Positions 6,995-14,629 of a stretch of 30,128 bases of DNA are shown here, one piece after another (position 1 is the stretch's first letter; every line of letters begins with the position of its first letter). Below the pieces are notes generated by a model. The model saw only the letters and a program-made list of their open reading frames with translations, made no database searches and was not told where the DNA came from. The DNA lies in the NCBI GenBank assembly GCA_002441145.1, contig DJVK01000024.1, forward strand, positions 1 to 30,128, read 5' to 3'. The DNA comes from Candidatus Saccharibacteria bacterium UBA6258 (GTDB taxonomy: Bacteria > Patescibacteriota > Saccharimonadia > Saccharimonadales > Saccharimonadaceae). Position numbers and translations under genes: made by a program.

Positions 6995-7801
6995 ATGAAA
7001 TTATACTCATGGAACGTCAACGGCATTCGTGCCGTCGACAAAAAAGGTGCATTGGCCGATTTTATTACGCGCGAAGACCCTGACGTCATATGCTTTCAAG
7101 AAACCAAGGCGCATCCAGACCAAATCGACTTAGAGTTCCCGCAGTATCATAAATTTTGGGCCAGCGGCACTAAAAAAGGCTACAGTGGTACAGCTATCTG
7201 GACCAAAGTCGAACCTCTTAATGTCAGCTACGGATTGCCCGAAAATCTCGTAACCGAATATGGGTTAGATAACGACGACTACGGTGACCCGTCCGATGAG
7301 GGTAGGGTACTCAGTGCCGAATTCGAGGACTTTATCGTCATTACTGTATATACCCCCAATAGCAAAGGCGATCTAAGCCGACTTAAACTACGTCATAAGC
7401 AGTGGGACCCAGCGTTCCTGCAGTATGCAAAAGCCCGAGAAGATACTAAACCGGTGCTGTTCTGCGGCGACCTTAACGTCGCACATATGCCTCTCGACTT
7501 GGCCAACCCTAAAGCAAACGAAGGCAAGCATGGCTATACAGTAGAGGAGCGCAAAGGCATTGACCAAATCATTGAAGCTGGCTTCGTTGACACATTCCGT
7601 GCGGCAAATCCAGATCTTGCCGGTGCGTACACTTGGTGGACACATTGGGCGAATGCGCGTGCCCGAAACATCGGATGGCGCATCGACTATTGGTTCGCCA
7701 GCGAAAAAATCGCGGCTCGAATCCAAAATCCGCAAATCCACCCAGACATTACAGGGAGCGATCACTGCCCCGTAAGTATCGAATTAACTGATAAGGAGTA
7801 G
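6995..7801 (+). CDS. xthA: Exodeoxyribonuclease III (AP endonuclease)
   Basis: This 268-residue protein is a full-length exonuclease III/AP endonuclease. It acts in base-excision repair by cutting the backbone at abasic sites and removing damaged 3' ends. Key residues are visible: Asn7 in WNVNG, metal-binding Glu36 in CFQETK, the GDLNVAH motif (Asp and Asn), the WRIDYWFAS segment, and the C-terminal GSDHCPV with catalytic His. TATAAT (6983-6988) lies 6 nt before the ATG, so the mRNA is probably leaderless. The next gene, an 8-oxo-dGTPase-like Nudix, starts 2 nt after the stop and uses AAGGAG within the last codons of xthA, indicating an operon against oxidative damage. Confidence 0.95.
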   Translation: MKLYSWNVNGIRAVDKKGALADFITREDPDVICFQETKAHPDQIDLEFPQYHKFWASGTKKGYSGTAIWTKVEPLNVSYGLPENLVTEYGLDNDDYGDPSDEGRVLSAEFEDFIVITVYTPNSKGDLSRLKLRHKQWDPAFLQYAKAREDTKPVLFCGDLNVAHMPLDLANPKANEGKHGYTVEERKGIDQIIEAGFVDTFRAANPDLAGAYTWWTHWANARARNIGWRIDYWFASEKIAARIQNPQIHPDITGSDHCPVSIELTDKE

Positions 7802-7803
7802 TT

Positions 7804-8295
7804 ATGCGATCACCTGATAACCGTTTTCCAATGACCCTCGTATTTTTACGAGATGGCGACAAGATACTATTAGCAATGAAAAAGCGCCGCTTTGGCGAAG
7901 GTAAGTGGAATGGCGTCGGCGGCAAGCTTGAACCGGGCGAAACAATCGAACAAGCTGCGATCCGCGAGACTCAAGAAGAAATTAATGTGACAATCGATGA
8001 AATGCACCCGGTTGGCGTTTTATACTTTACGCAAGAACCATACCTTAACAACAACTCGAACGTTGATGTACACGTTTTTGTTGCCGACAAATGGACCGGC
8101 GAACCAGTCGAAACCGAAGAAATGAAGCCGCAATGGTTCAATGTCGACGATGTTCCATTTGACAATATGTGGCCAGACGACCCGTTCTGGCTACCGTACG
8201 TTATCGAAGGCAAAACCGTCGAAGGCGACTTTTTGTTCAACGAAGCATTCGATTTAGTCGATCACGACGTTCGTGTCACGAGCGAAGTAGCGTAA
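7804..8295 (+). CDS. MTH1-like Nudix hydrolase (oxidised purine nucleotide sanitation)
   Basis: The 163-residue protein resembles animal MTH1 more than E. coli MutT. The Nudix box spans residues 40-61 (GKLEPGE, then seven residues, then RETQEEIN). Before it comes MKKRRFGEGKWNGVGGK, and after it VDVHVFVAD, GEPVETEEMKPQWF and MWPDDPFWLP. Trp123, Asp125 and Asp126 correspond to the MTH1 residues that recognise 8-oxo-dGTP and 2-hydroxy-dATP (Trp117, Asp119, Asp120 in human). It likely hydrolyses oxidised purine triphosphates to monophosphates. The AAGGAG ribosome site lies in the end of xthA. The downstream HAD gene overlaps its stop by one base (TAATG). Confidence 0.88.
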   Translation: MRSPDNRFPMTLVFLRDGDKILLAMKKRRFGEGKWNGVGGKLEPGETIEQAAIRETQEEINVTIDEMHPVGVLYFTQEPYLNNNSNVDVHVFVADKWTGEPVETEEMKPQWFNVDDVPFDNMWPDDPFWLPYVIEGKTVEGDFLFNEAFDLVDHDVRVTSEVA

Positions 8296-9044
8296 TGAGC
8301 CAGCAAAAGCTAGCTATATTTGATATCGACGGAACATTATTCCGTTGGCAGCTATACCACGAGCTAGTTTTTAAACTGAAAGATAAGGGGTTATTCGACG
8401 AAAAAACAACGGCTAGGCTTGACGAAGCCTTTGCTAGCTGGACTACTCGCAAAGAGACCTTCGCAAACTACGAACACCATGTGGTTCGCGCGCTTCTCGA
8501 CAACCTTGCATCTATCCCAACCGCTGTTTTTGACGAAACAGCCAAAGAAATCGTTGAATCGTCAGGTCGCAAAGTGTATGCCTACACACGCAATCTAATA
8601 CAAGAGCTTAAAGGCGAAGGCTACTATCTCCTTGCCGTCAGCGGCTCGCAACAAGAAATCGTTGCGCCTTTTGCCGCCGAGTACGGGTTTGATGATTGGA
8701 TCGGCGCATTGTACGAACGTAACGGCGACGCATTCACCGGTAAGGTAGAGCGCCACGTACCAGGCAATAAAGACACAATCATCAAAGAATATGTCACTAG
8801 CCATGGGCTTTCACTGCAAGATAGCATAGCGGTAGGGGATTCAGGCGGCGACATTACCATGCTCGAACTTGTCGATCACCCAATCGCGTTCAATCCATCT
8901 GACGAGCTGTTAGCTATTGCCCTGCAAAAGGGATGGAAAGTAGTTGTTGAGCGAAAAAATGTGGCTTACGCGCTTGAGTCTAATGCTACAGGAACAACAG
9001 TACTGTCGGCCACCGAAACGCTTTCATCTCGACAAGCTACCTAA
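8295..9044 (+). CDS. HAD-superfamily IB hydrolase, copy 1
   Basis: The 249-residue protein carries the HAD motifs in order: FDIDGTLF with nucleophile Asp10 and Asp12, the motif II Ser in LLAVSGSQQE, a Lys in motif III (GNKDTII), and GDSGGDITML for motif IV. The layout matches the IB subclass (phosphoserine phosphatase-like, helical cap after motif I). Substrate unknown. The start at 8295 (TAATG overlap with the Nudix stop) is preferred to a longer upstream frame that would overlap the Nudix gene in a different frame. It is the third gene of the xthA operon and a tandem paralogue of the next gene. Confidence 0.88.
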   Translation: MSQQKLAIFDIDGTLFRWQLYHELVFKLKDKGLFDEKTTARLDEAFASWTTRKETFANYEHHVVRALLDNLASIPTAVFDETAKEIVESSGRKVYAYTRNLIQELKGEGYYLLAVSGSQQEIVAPFAAEYGFDDWIGALYERNGDAFTGKVERHVPGNKDTIIKEYVTSHGLSLQDSIAVGDSGGDITMLELVDHPIAFNPSDELLAIALQKGWKVVVERKNVAYALESNATGTTVLSATETLSSRQAT

Positions 9045-9066
9045 AAAGTTGTATAATGTCTAACCT

Positions 9067-9804
9067 ATGGCGAAGCAGAAATTTGCAGCTTTTGATATCG
9101 ATGGGACACTGTTCCGCAGTGGCCTATACCGTGAAGTGGCCTACGAACTTATGAAGATGGGGGCGCTTTCGCAAGAAATTCTCGACGAAACAACCCTTAA
9201 AAACCGCGAATGGCGCCACCGTACTCACGGCAACGCCTTTGAGGAATTCGATATGTTAGTGGTCGACCGCGTCGATAATGCGCTTACCGAACTGCGCATT
9301 GACGATTACGAAGAAGCGGCGCAGATGGTTATCGAAAAACGCGCCGACAACGTATATGTATACACGCGCAACCTGTTGCGCCACCTAAAAGAACAAGGAT
9401 ACTTTTTAATCGCCATCAGCGGTTCTCAAGTCGAACTTGTCGAACCATTCGCGACAAAATACGGGTTTGACGCCTGGATTGGCCAGCAGTGGGAACGTGG
9501 CGACGAATACTTTACCGGTAATATCATCAAAACTCACACCGGCAAGGATAAAATCCTTGAAAACATGATTAAAATGTACGACCTGACACTAAAAGATAGC
9601 TACGCAGTAGGCGACAGTAACGGCGACGTTGGCATGCTACATATGGTAGACTACCCAATAGCATTCAACCCTACGGCTGAACTTTATGAAAAGGCAGTCG
9701 ACAACGGCTGGACTATCGCGATCGAACGCAAGAACATGATATACACACTAAAGAAAGGGCCTGATGATGGAGCATACGTACTGGCACAAACAGACCACCT
9801 CTAA
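9067..9804 (+). CDS. HAD-superfamily IB hydrolase, copy 2
   Basis: This 245-residue protein is clearly paralogous to the preceding gene: FDIDGTLFRSGLY at the start (Asp10, Asp12), VYTRNLLRHLKEQGYFLIAISGSQVEL, a motif III Lys region (TGKDKILE) and GDSNGDVGML. All catalytic residues are kept in both copies, so both should be active; small metabolite phosphatase activity is the likely role. Although it follows copy 1 by 22 bp, TATAAT (9052-9057) sits 9 nt before the ATG, so it probably also has its own near-leaderless promoter. Its 3' end overlaps the next gene by 41 bp. Confidence 0.88.
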   Translation: MAKQKFAAFDIDGTLFRSGLYREVAYELMKMGALSQEILDETTLKNREWRHRTHGNAFEEFDMLVVDRVDNALTELRIDDYEEAAQMVIEKRADNVYVYTRNLLRHLKEQGYFLIAISGSQVELVEPFATKYGFDAWIGQQWERGDEYFTGNIIKTHTGKDKILENMIKMYDLTLKDSYAVGDSNGDVGMLHMVDYPIAFNPTAELYEKAVDNGWTIAIERKNMIYTLKKGPDDGAYVLAQTDHL

Positions 9805-10564
9805 ACCGCTATATCCCGACATCGAATGGAGCAAGCCCGAACAACGCTCGCAAGCTGGCCGATTAGGTATTATTGGCGGCAATAAGCTTGGCTTTGCAGG
9901 CATTGCCGAAAGTTATTCTGTTGCGCTAACAACAGGGGCGGGCAGTGTTCGCGTATTGTTGCCGGATGTGTTGCGTAAAACTATCCCCACATCAATGACC
10001 GATGTAGTATTCGGCGGCAGCAACCCAAGCGGTGGATTATCGCGCGAGGCGCTACCCGAAATGCAGGCGCTTGCGTCGTGGTCAACTATGCTTTTACTTG
10101 CAGGTGACGCAGGTCGCAACAGCGAAACGGCGATAGTTTACGAAGATTTGTTACGCACCTACCAAGGCCAGCTCGTCTTGACGCGTGACGCAATCGACTT
10201 AGTCAAAAATAGCAGTGAGGCGTTGGTGAATAGGCCAAATACACTACTTGTCTTATCGTTCGCGCAACTTCAAAAATTATTCCAATCTGTGTACTACCCA
10301 AAAGTATTGACCTTCAGTATGCAACTGATGCAGCTTGTAGAGGCGGTGCATAAATTTACGATTACATACCCCGTCACAATCACGGTCCTGCACAAAGATA
10401 CGTTAATCGTAGCCAGTGGCGGACAGGTGACAACCACTGCCTGGGAAAATCCGATGGCAATCTGGCGCGGCACCACGGCGGCGCGCGCCGCCGTCTACTG
10501 GACCTGGAACCCTAGCCATCCGCTCGAAGCTGTAACGACAAGCCTTCTGACGAACGAAAATTAG
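9764..10564 (+). CDS. Ribokinase-fold protein, NAD(P)HX dehydratase-like (possibly degenerate)
   Basis: The 266-residue protein has GRLGIIGGNKLGFAGIAESYSVALTTGAGSV near the N-terminus, resembling the start of the YjeF C-terminal/NnrD ADP-dependent NAD(P)H-hydrate dehydratases, which repair damaged nicotinamide cofactors. The later catalytic landmarks are weak: LLLAGDAGRNSET replaces the usual glycine-rich GPG motif, and the N-x-G-D anion-hole motif is not obvious. It may be a diverged enzyme or a related non-enzymatic protein. Two adjacent ATGs (9764, 9767) lie inside the HAD copy 2 gene, so translation is coupled to it. A terminator and tRNA-Leu follow. Confidence 0.6.
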   Translation: MMEHTYWHKQTTSKPLYPDIEWSKPEQRSQAGRLGIIGGNKLGFAGIAESYSVALTTGAGSVRVLLPDVLRKTIPTSMTDVVFGGSNPSGGLSREALPEMQALASWSTMLLLAGDAGRNSETAIVYEDLLRTYQGQLVLTRDAIDLVKNSSEALVNRPNTLLVLSFAQLQKLFQSVYYPKVLTFSMQLMQLVEAVHKFTITYPVTITVLHKDTLIVASGGQVTTTAWENPMAIWRGTTAARAAVYWTWNPSHPLEAVTTSLLTNEN

Positions 10565-10576
10565 CAGATGAAACAT

Positions 10577-10605
10577 AAAACTCCTCAATAAGAGGAGTTT
10601 TATTA
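10577..10605. terminator. Bidirectional terminator
   Basis: AAAACTCCTC (10577-10586) and GAGGAGTTTT (10592-10601) form a perfect 10-bp stem with a 5-nt loop and T-rich flanks on both sides. It ends the HAD/NnrD-like operon on the plus strand and could also end tRNA-Leu transcription on the minus strand. Confidence 0.9.
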
Positions 10606-10613
10606 TAATTTCG

Positions 10614-10700
10614 TGGTACCGCGGACCGGACTTGAACCGGTACGAGCTATTGCTCACAAGATTTTGAGTCTGGCGTGTCTACCAATTCCACCACCGCGGC
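10614..10700 (-). tRNA. tRNA-Leu (anticodon CAA)
   Basis: The 87-nt gene reads from 10700 to 10614 on the minus strand. The acceptor stem is GCCGCGG paired with CCGCGGT (first pair G-U), the D-arm region is TGGTGGAATTGGTAGACACG, a long variable arm follows as expected for Leu, and the T-arm contains CCGGTTCAAGTCCGG. CCA is encoded. The anticodon loop CTCAAAA gives CAA, which reads UUG. The anticodon stem has one C-U mismatch. Confidence 0.93.
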
Positions 10701-10766
10701 AAATGTTCGTTATCATATCAATAACTCATCGACTATTGTATACTATTATTGAGATAGAATCCAGAT

Positions 10767-12017
10767 ATGAGATCAGATGAACGACCAACAACGCCAATAG
10801 TGGTACCGCCGCGTCAGTCGCCGAGCCGTGATGATTCACGTCCCGCGAACGTCGAGCATGCAGCCAACATCGTTCGCGATCAAATTGATACGATTTACAG
10901 CCTTGACCCAAACACGACGGTTCACCAACCAGTCGAACAGCCCGAGCCGCAGGCGCCAGCCCAAATCTCCGCAATTCAGACGAACCTTCAATATGCTAAC
11001 CAGCAATCTGAAGCGCAAAACCCTTACGAACGCACGCACGACGAAACCCAACACCAAATCCAAGCCAACGCGTGGTCACGCTACCATAGTGCGTGGCAGA
11101 ACTACTATCAACAATACTATGAACGCTATTACGTAGGCCAGGTCCACGAGGCTAAAAAGTCGCTCGAGGAGCAAGTCGCTCAGCGCGAACAAACCGTCAA
11201 ACACGAACCGGTACGCGAAGAGCCACTATCCACCGATGAGGCAATGTACGACCTTCGTAGCAAGTTGCGAGGTCAAATTCAGACTAAAGCAAAGCAGGCT
11301 CGCAAAAGCCGTCACTTCGTTCCAATTATCGCCGCGACGACAGTCATGCTCCTCTTTTTGTTCCTACAATATAACCGCGTATTATTCGCCAACGTCGAAG
11401 CATACATCACGCCGGGCAATATCGACCCGACGAATATCGTCATCGATCCAAGTCTCACGACGTCAGTCAGCCCAGAGCCAAAACTTATCATCCCTAAGAT
11501 TAACGTCGACGTACCAATTATATGGGATGCAATCGCGTCAGACCAGAACTCGCTTAACCGCGCCATGGACAACGGCGTTGCTTGGTTTAATATCCCAGGC
11601 GCAAACAGCAAGCCTGGTCAAGTAGGTAACTTCGTGCTCTCTGGTCACAGTAGTAACGACTGGCTTGATGGCGGTAACTATAAGTTCATCTTTGCACGGC
11701 TCGAACAGGTCGTCGAGGGCGATACCTTGTACGTAAATTACGAAGGCACGCGCTACACATATACCGTTACGAAAAGGGAAGTCGTCAAGCCTACCGACGT
11801 CAAGGCGCTTACTTACGAAACCGATAAGCCTGTCATGACGCTTGTCACTTGTACACCGCTCGGCACAGCACTTAACCGTTTACTCGTAACGGCAGAGCAA
11901 GTAAGCCCTAGCCCGGACAGCGCCGGATCGCGGCCAACCGAAGGCGACACGTCATCAGAAGCGGCAGAGATGCCAACCAACTCGCCGACGTTTATCGAAC
12001 GATTATTCGGTAACTAA
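10767..12017 (+). CDS. Sortase with long Gln-rich cytoplasmic N-terminus
   Basis: The 416-residue protein has about 180 residues of hydrophilic Gln/Glu/Tyr-rich sequence. One membrane helix follows (about 187-206, FVPIIAATTVMLLFLFLQYN), then an extracellular sortase domain. The catalytic set is present: His294 in LSGHSS, Cys362 in LVTCTPLGTALNR and Arg371. Sortases cleave a sorting signal on secreted proteins and join them to the cell surface or to pilin subunits. No LPXTG-type protein is in the window, so the substrate lies elsewhere. The long N-terminus is unusual and may be a cytoplasmic interaction region. TAGAAT (10755-10760) lies 6 nt before the ATG. Its stop overlaps the stop of the convergent gene. 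Confidence 0.88.
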   Translation: MRSDERPTTPIVVPPRQSPSRDDSRPANVEHAANIVRDQIDTIYSLDPNTTVHQPVEQPEPQAPAQISAIQTNLQYANQQSEAQNPYERTHDETQHQIQANAWSRYHSAWQNYYQQYYERYYVGQVHEAKKSLEEQVAQREQTVKHEPVREEPLSTDEAMYDLRSKLRGQIQTKAKQARKSRHFVPIIAATTVMLLFLFLQYNRVLFANVEAYITPGNIDPTNIVIDPSLTTSVSPEPKLIIPKINVDVPIIWDAIASDQNSLNRAMDNGVAWFNIPGANSKPGQVGNFVLSGHSSNDWLDGGNYKFIFARLEQVVEGDTLYVNYEGTRYTYTVTKREVVKPTDVKALTYETDKPVMTLVTCTPLGTALNRLLVTAEQVSPSPDSAGSRPTEGDTSSEAAEMPTNSPTFIERLFGN

Positions 12018-13480
12018 TCGATAGTTAATTTATTACGAACGAGACTGATACCAGTTTCGGTAGGCGTAAAGTAGTACAGATATTTACCATTACCCGAAAG
12101 TGTTACTGGGCGGTCGATAACCGAGGCCGCGACAGCGTGGCCGTTCTTACCGTCAAAGTCGTAGTGAGTCATTGCGCCATTAGCGACAGACACGAAGTGG
12201 AAGCTATCAACCCAGTCCACACCACGAGTCATAGGCTGTGCCATAACACTGTTCGCCACTTGCTTAAGTTCCATGTCGTAGGTTAAGACGGTCGATCCCT
12301 GCTGGGCGTAAACAAAGCGATTCTCGTTTGGCGAAAAGTCTAGGTACGCAGCGCCACCAGGTAGCGTAAGGCTTGCGACCCGAGCCAATGACAACTTTGC
12401 ATCGGCGTCGCTTGAAGGCAAATCACCAGTGAGTACGGTAATGTTATCGCCGTAGGCGAGTGCAACATAGCGATCGCCGTAATATTCACCGATACGCATT
12501 TTCAAAGGCGCCTGGCCGTCGTCAGTATAGCTGCGTACAACGCGCGGCTTACTAGCGCCTTCCGTCAAGTAGCCGACGGTTCGTGATTTAGCAGCAGGGT
12601 CAATGCGCGTTTCAAATGTCAGCGTTGAATTATCATACTGATCAAAATCAACGACATTTGTAACCAACGGGCCAGATAGTGTCGAGCTACCGATGTCGGC
12701 GCGACGCACGTCACCCGTGTCTGTCAAAGCATACACGACATTGCTTTCACCCAGAGCGTATTCTATCTTGATAGCATTTATGCCAAGCATTCTAGAAATA
12801 TTCTTAGATTCATCATTGCCGCGAGTATCGATAGCGAGATATTCAGTTTTGTCGTCGTAATTATGCTTGACGATGACATGGCGATTGTCGCTGCTCCAGT
12901 CGACGACCGCAAACGCTTGAGATGCCTCAGTTGCAGGCGCGGTGAACACGCCACTCGTAATTGCAATGGCACGCACTTCGGGTGTATCGTCATTCAATCG
13001 CACTATCGTAAGAGTCGGCTCTGACTGAGTCGCAAAAATTGCCAATTGCTCTTTATTTGGCGATGCAACTGCGTTGTCGGCAGCGGATAATGCGGCTACT
13101 GGTTGGACAATTGGCTTTACAGGGAATAAGCGCGCGTAATTAAGCCACAACACCGATCCCGGGACGACCGTAACGTCTTTAGTCCAACTCGTGTAACCTT
13201 CGCGGGCCATTGTAATCGTGTGGTTACCGGCCGACAGTGTAATCTTGCTCGCCGTCTTGTTAGCCAACTGAATATCGTCAACGGTAACTGTAGCGCCAGT
13301 AGGGCGTGAGTTAAACTGCACCAAGCCGCCTTGCTCAACTTTACCGTCGTACTGATTAAACCTATATCCCTGCATCACTAGTACGAGTGCTGCGACGATC
13401 GAGATGACGGCGAGTACCATCAGGCTATAAATAAAAGTAAGTTGTGCGCGTTTTTTACGCTTAGATGGTGAGTGATACAT
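12014..13480 (-). CDS. Membrane-anchored PEGA domain plus beta-propeller-like protein
   Basis: The 488-residue protein starts with a basic segment (SPSKRKKR) and one membrane helix (about 14-37). A PEGA-type domain follows at about 48-115 (GLVQFNSRPTGATVTVDD, then LSAGNHTITMAREGY). The remainder, with repeated beta-rich blade-like units (VVDWSSDNRHVIVKHNYD; YLDFSPNENRFVYAQQ), probably folds as a propeller. PEGA domains are surface or S-layer associated; the role is likely structural or sensory at the cell envelope. TATAAT (complement of 13489-13494) is 8 nt from the ATG. It is divergent from the DUF4367-like gene. Confidence 0.8.
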   Translation of the reverse strand: MYHSPSKRKKRAQLTFIYSLMVLAVISIVAALVLVMQGYRFNQYDGKVEQGGLVQFNSRPTGATVTVDDIQLANKTASKITLSAGNHTITMAREGYTSWTKDVTVVPGSVLWLNYARLFPVKPIVQPVAALSAADNAVASPNKEQLAIFATQSEPTLTIVRLNDDTPEVRAIAITSGVFTAPATEASQAFAVVDWSSDNRHVIVKHNYDDKTEYLAIDTRGNDESKNISRMLGINAIKIEYALGESNVVYALTDTGDVRRADIGSSTLSGPLVTNVVDFDQYDNSTLTFETRIDPAAKSRTVGYLTEGASKPRVVRSYTDDGQAPLKMRIGEYYGDRYVALAYGDNITVLTGDLPSSDADAKLSLARVASLTLPGGAAYLDFSPNENRFVYAQQGSTVLTYDMELKQVANSVMAQPMTRGVDWVDSFHFVSVANGAMTHYDFDGKNGHAVAASVIDRPVTLSGNGKYLYYFTPTETGISLVRNKLTID

Positions 13481-13501
13481 ATGGGTCTATTATAGCCTCT
13501 A

Positions 13502-13529
13502 TTGACCTAAATGAGAACGCTTGCATAAT
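13502..13529 (+). promoter_or_regulatory. Promoter of the DUF4367-like gene
   Basis: TTGACC (13502-13507) and CATAAT (13524-13529) are 16 bp apart. The leader is about 60 nt and holds a hairpin (CGAGC 13561-13565 with GCTCG 13573-13577) and a GGGGAG ribosome site at 13587-13592. Confidence 0.6.
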
Positions 13530-13596
13530 TGGTTACGTTTCATTACTATAAAGGTAAGCACGAGCAGGGTAGGCTCGACTATATTCGGGGAGAAAC

Positions 13597-14562
13597 ATGA
13601 GTCAACAAACAGTAACAGTAAATGGAACGGTGTACGACAAACGTACCGGGATGCCACTACGCTTTGAGCGTGACAGTGACAACCTAAAATCTCACGCTGC
13701 GCACCAGGTTCATTCAACCTTGCAAAAATCTCGCACGCTCAACCGACGCTATGTCGTCAATGACATGAAGCGCGAACCCGCTACCCCTGCTCATCAACCG
13801 ATTATTACTCGTTCCGTACGCCACCAGGCGACACCAACCCCGTTAATTACCCGTAGCGAAGCGATCACGCGCTTTGCCAAGCAAAAAGTAGCTGCGCAGC
13901 CACAACCTGGGCGCGTTATTCAAGATTTCGGCCCCGCGCCCCACCCAATCGCACAAAAGGTCCATCAGCGCACCGCGCCTGTTAAAACCCATGCCGTCGT
14001 CCGTCCGTCGCAGATCATAAAGCAAGAAGCAATTCACCAGGCTATGCAAAAAGCTCCAGCCAAGCAGGCAACAAAGCAGGTCAAAACACCCGGAGATCGC
14101 AACAGGTTCAGTCAAGCGCTGAGTATTGCGTCTGCATCATTTGCACTATTGCTCCTTGGTGGCTACCTAACCTACCTCAATATGCCAGCAATCTCTACCC
14201 GAGTTGCAGCATCGCAGGCAGGCATCAACGCCAGCTATCCCGCCTACCGTCCATCCGGCTATAGTCTTAACGGGCCAGTCGCATACCAACATGGCACCGT
14301 AACCATGAAGTTCGCAGCCAATGCCGGCCCGCAAAATTATACGCTTACTCAAACTCGTTCAGGCTGGGATAGCTCGGCTGTACTTGATAATTACGTATCA
14401 CCAAAAGCAGGTGACAACTATACGACCGCAACGACCAACGGCCTTACCATTTATACCTACGGCAAAAACGCTGCTTGGGTAAATGGCGGCATACTCTACA
14501 CGATTTCTGGCGACGCTCCATTATCTGGCGAACAAGTCCAAAACATCGCGACAAGCCTGTAG
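13597..14562 (+). CDS. Single-pass membrane protein with DUF4367-like outer domain
   Basis: The 321-residue protein has about 165 residues of basic, Gln/His-rich, low-complexity cytoplasmic sequence. One membrane helix follows (about 172-192, LSIASASFALLLLGGYLTYL), then an external domain of about 120 residues. That domain (PSGYSLNGPV; NYTLTQTRSGWDSSAVLDNY; GLTIYTYGKNAAWVNGGILYTISG) resembles DUF4367, a domain also found on anti-sigma factors and envelope sensors. No sigma factor is adjacent. Unlike most ordinary genes here it has a real leader with hairpin and ribosome site. It shares a disordered-plus-helix layout with the sortase, so the two may act together. Confidence 0.7.
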   Translation: MSQQTVTVNGTVYDKRTGMPLRFERDSDNLKSHAAHQVHSTLQKSRTLNRRYVVNDMKREPATPAHQPIITRSVRHQATPTPLITRSEAITRFAKQKVAAQPQPGRVIQDFGPAPHPIAQKVHQRTAPVKTHAVVRPSQIIKQEAIHQAMQKAPAKQATKQVKTPGDRNRFSQALSIASASFALLLLGGYLTYLNMPAISTRVAASQAGINASYPAYRPSGYSLNGPVAYQHGTVTMKFAANAGPQNYTLTQTRSGWDSSAVLDNYVSPKAGDNYTTATTNGLTIYTYGKNAAWVNGGILYTISGDAPLSGEQVQNIATSL

Positions 14563-14601
14563 CACCGATCTTATCGCTTAAGGCCTAGCGCTCGATTCTC
14601 A

Positions 14602-14627
14602 AGAGGTTATTTGCTATACTAACCTCT
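14602..14627 (+). promoter_or_regulatory. gltX promoter with inverted repeat around the -10 box
   Basis: TATACT (14615-14620, preceded by TGC) lies 9 nt before the gltX ATG. AGAGGTTA (14602-14609) and TAACCTCT (14620-14627) form a perfect 8-bp inverted repeat bracketing it, which could be an operator. Confidence 0.55.
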
Positions 14628-14629
14628 AT

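Noticed and set aside
8169..8294. Upstream extension of the first HAD protein
   Set aside because: It reads out of frame through the MTH1-like gene and is Arg-rich nonsense; the TAATG overlap at 8295 is a normal coupled start.
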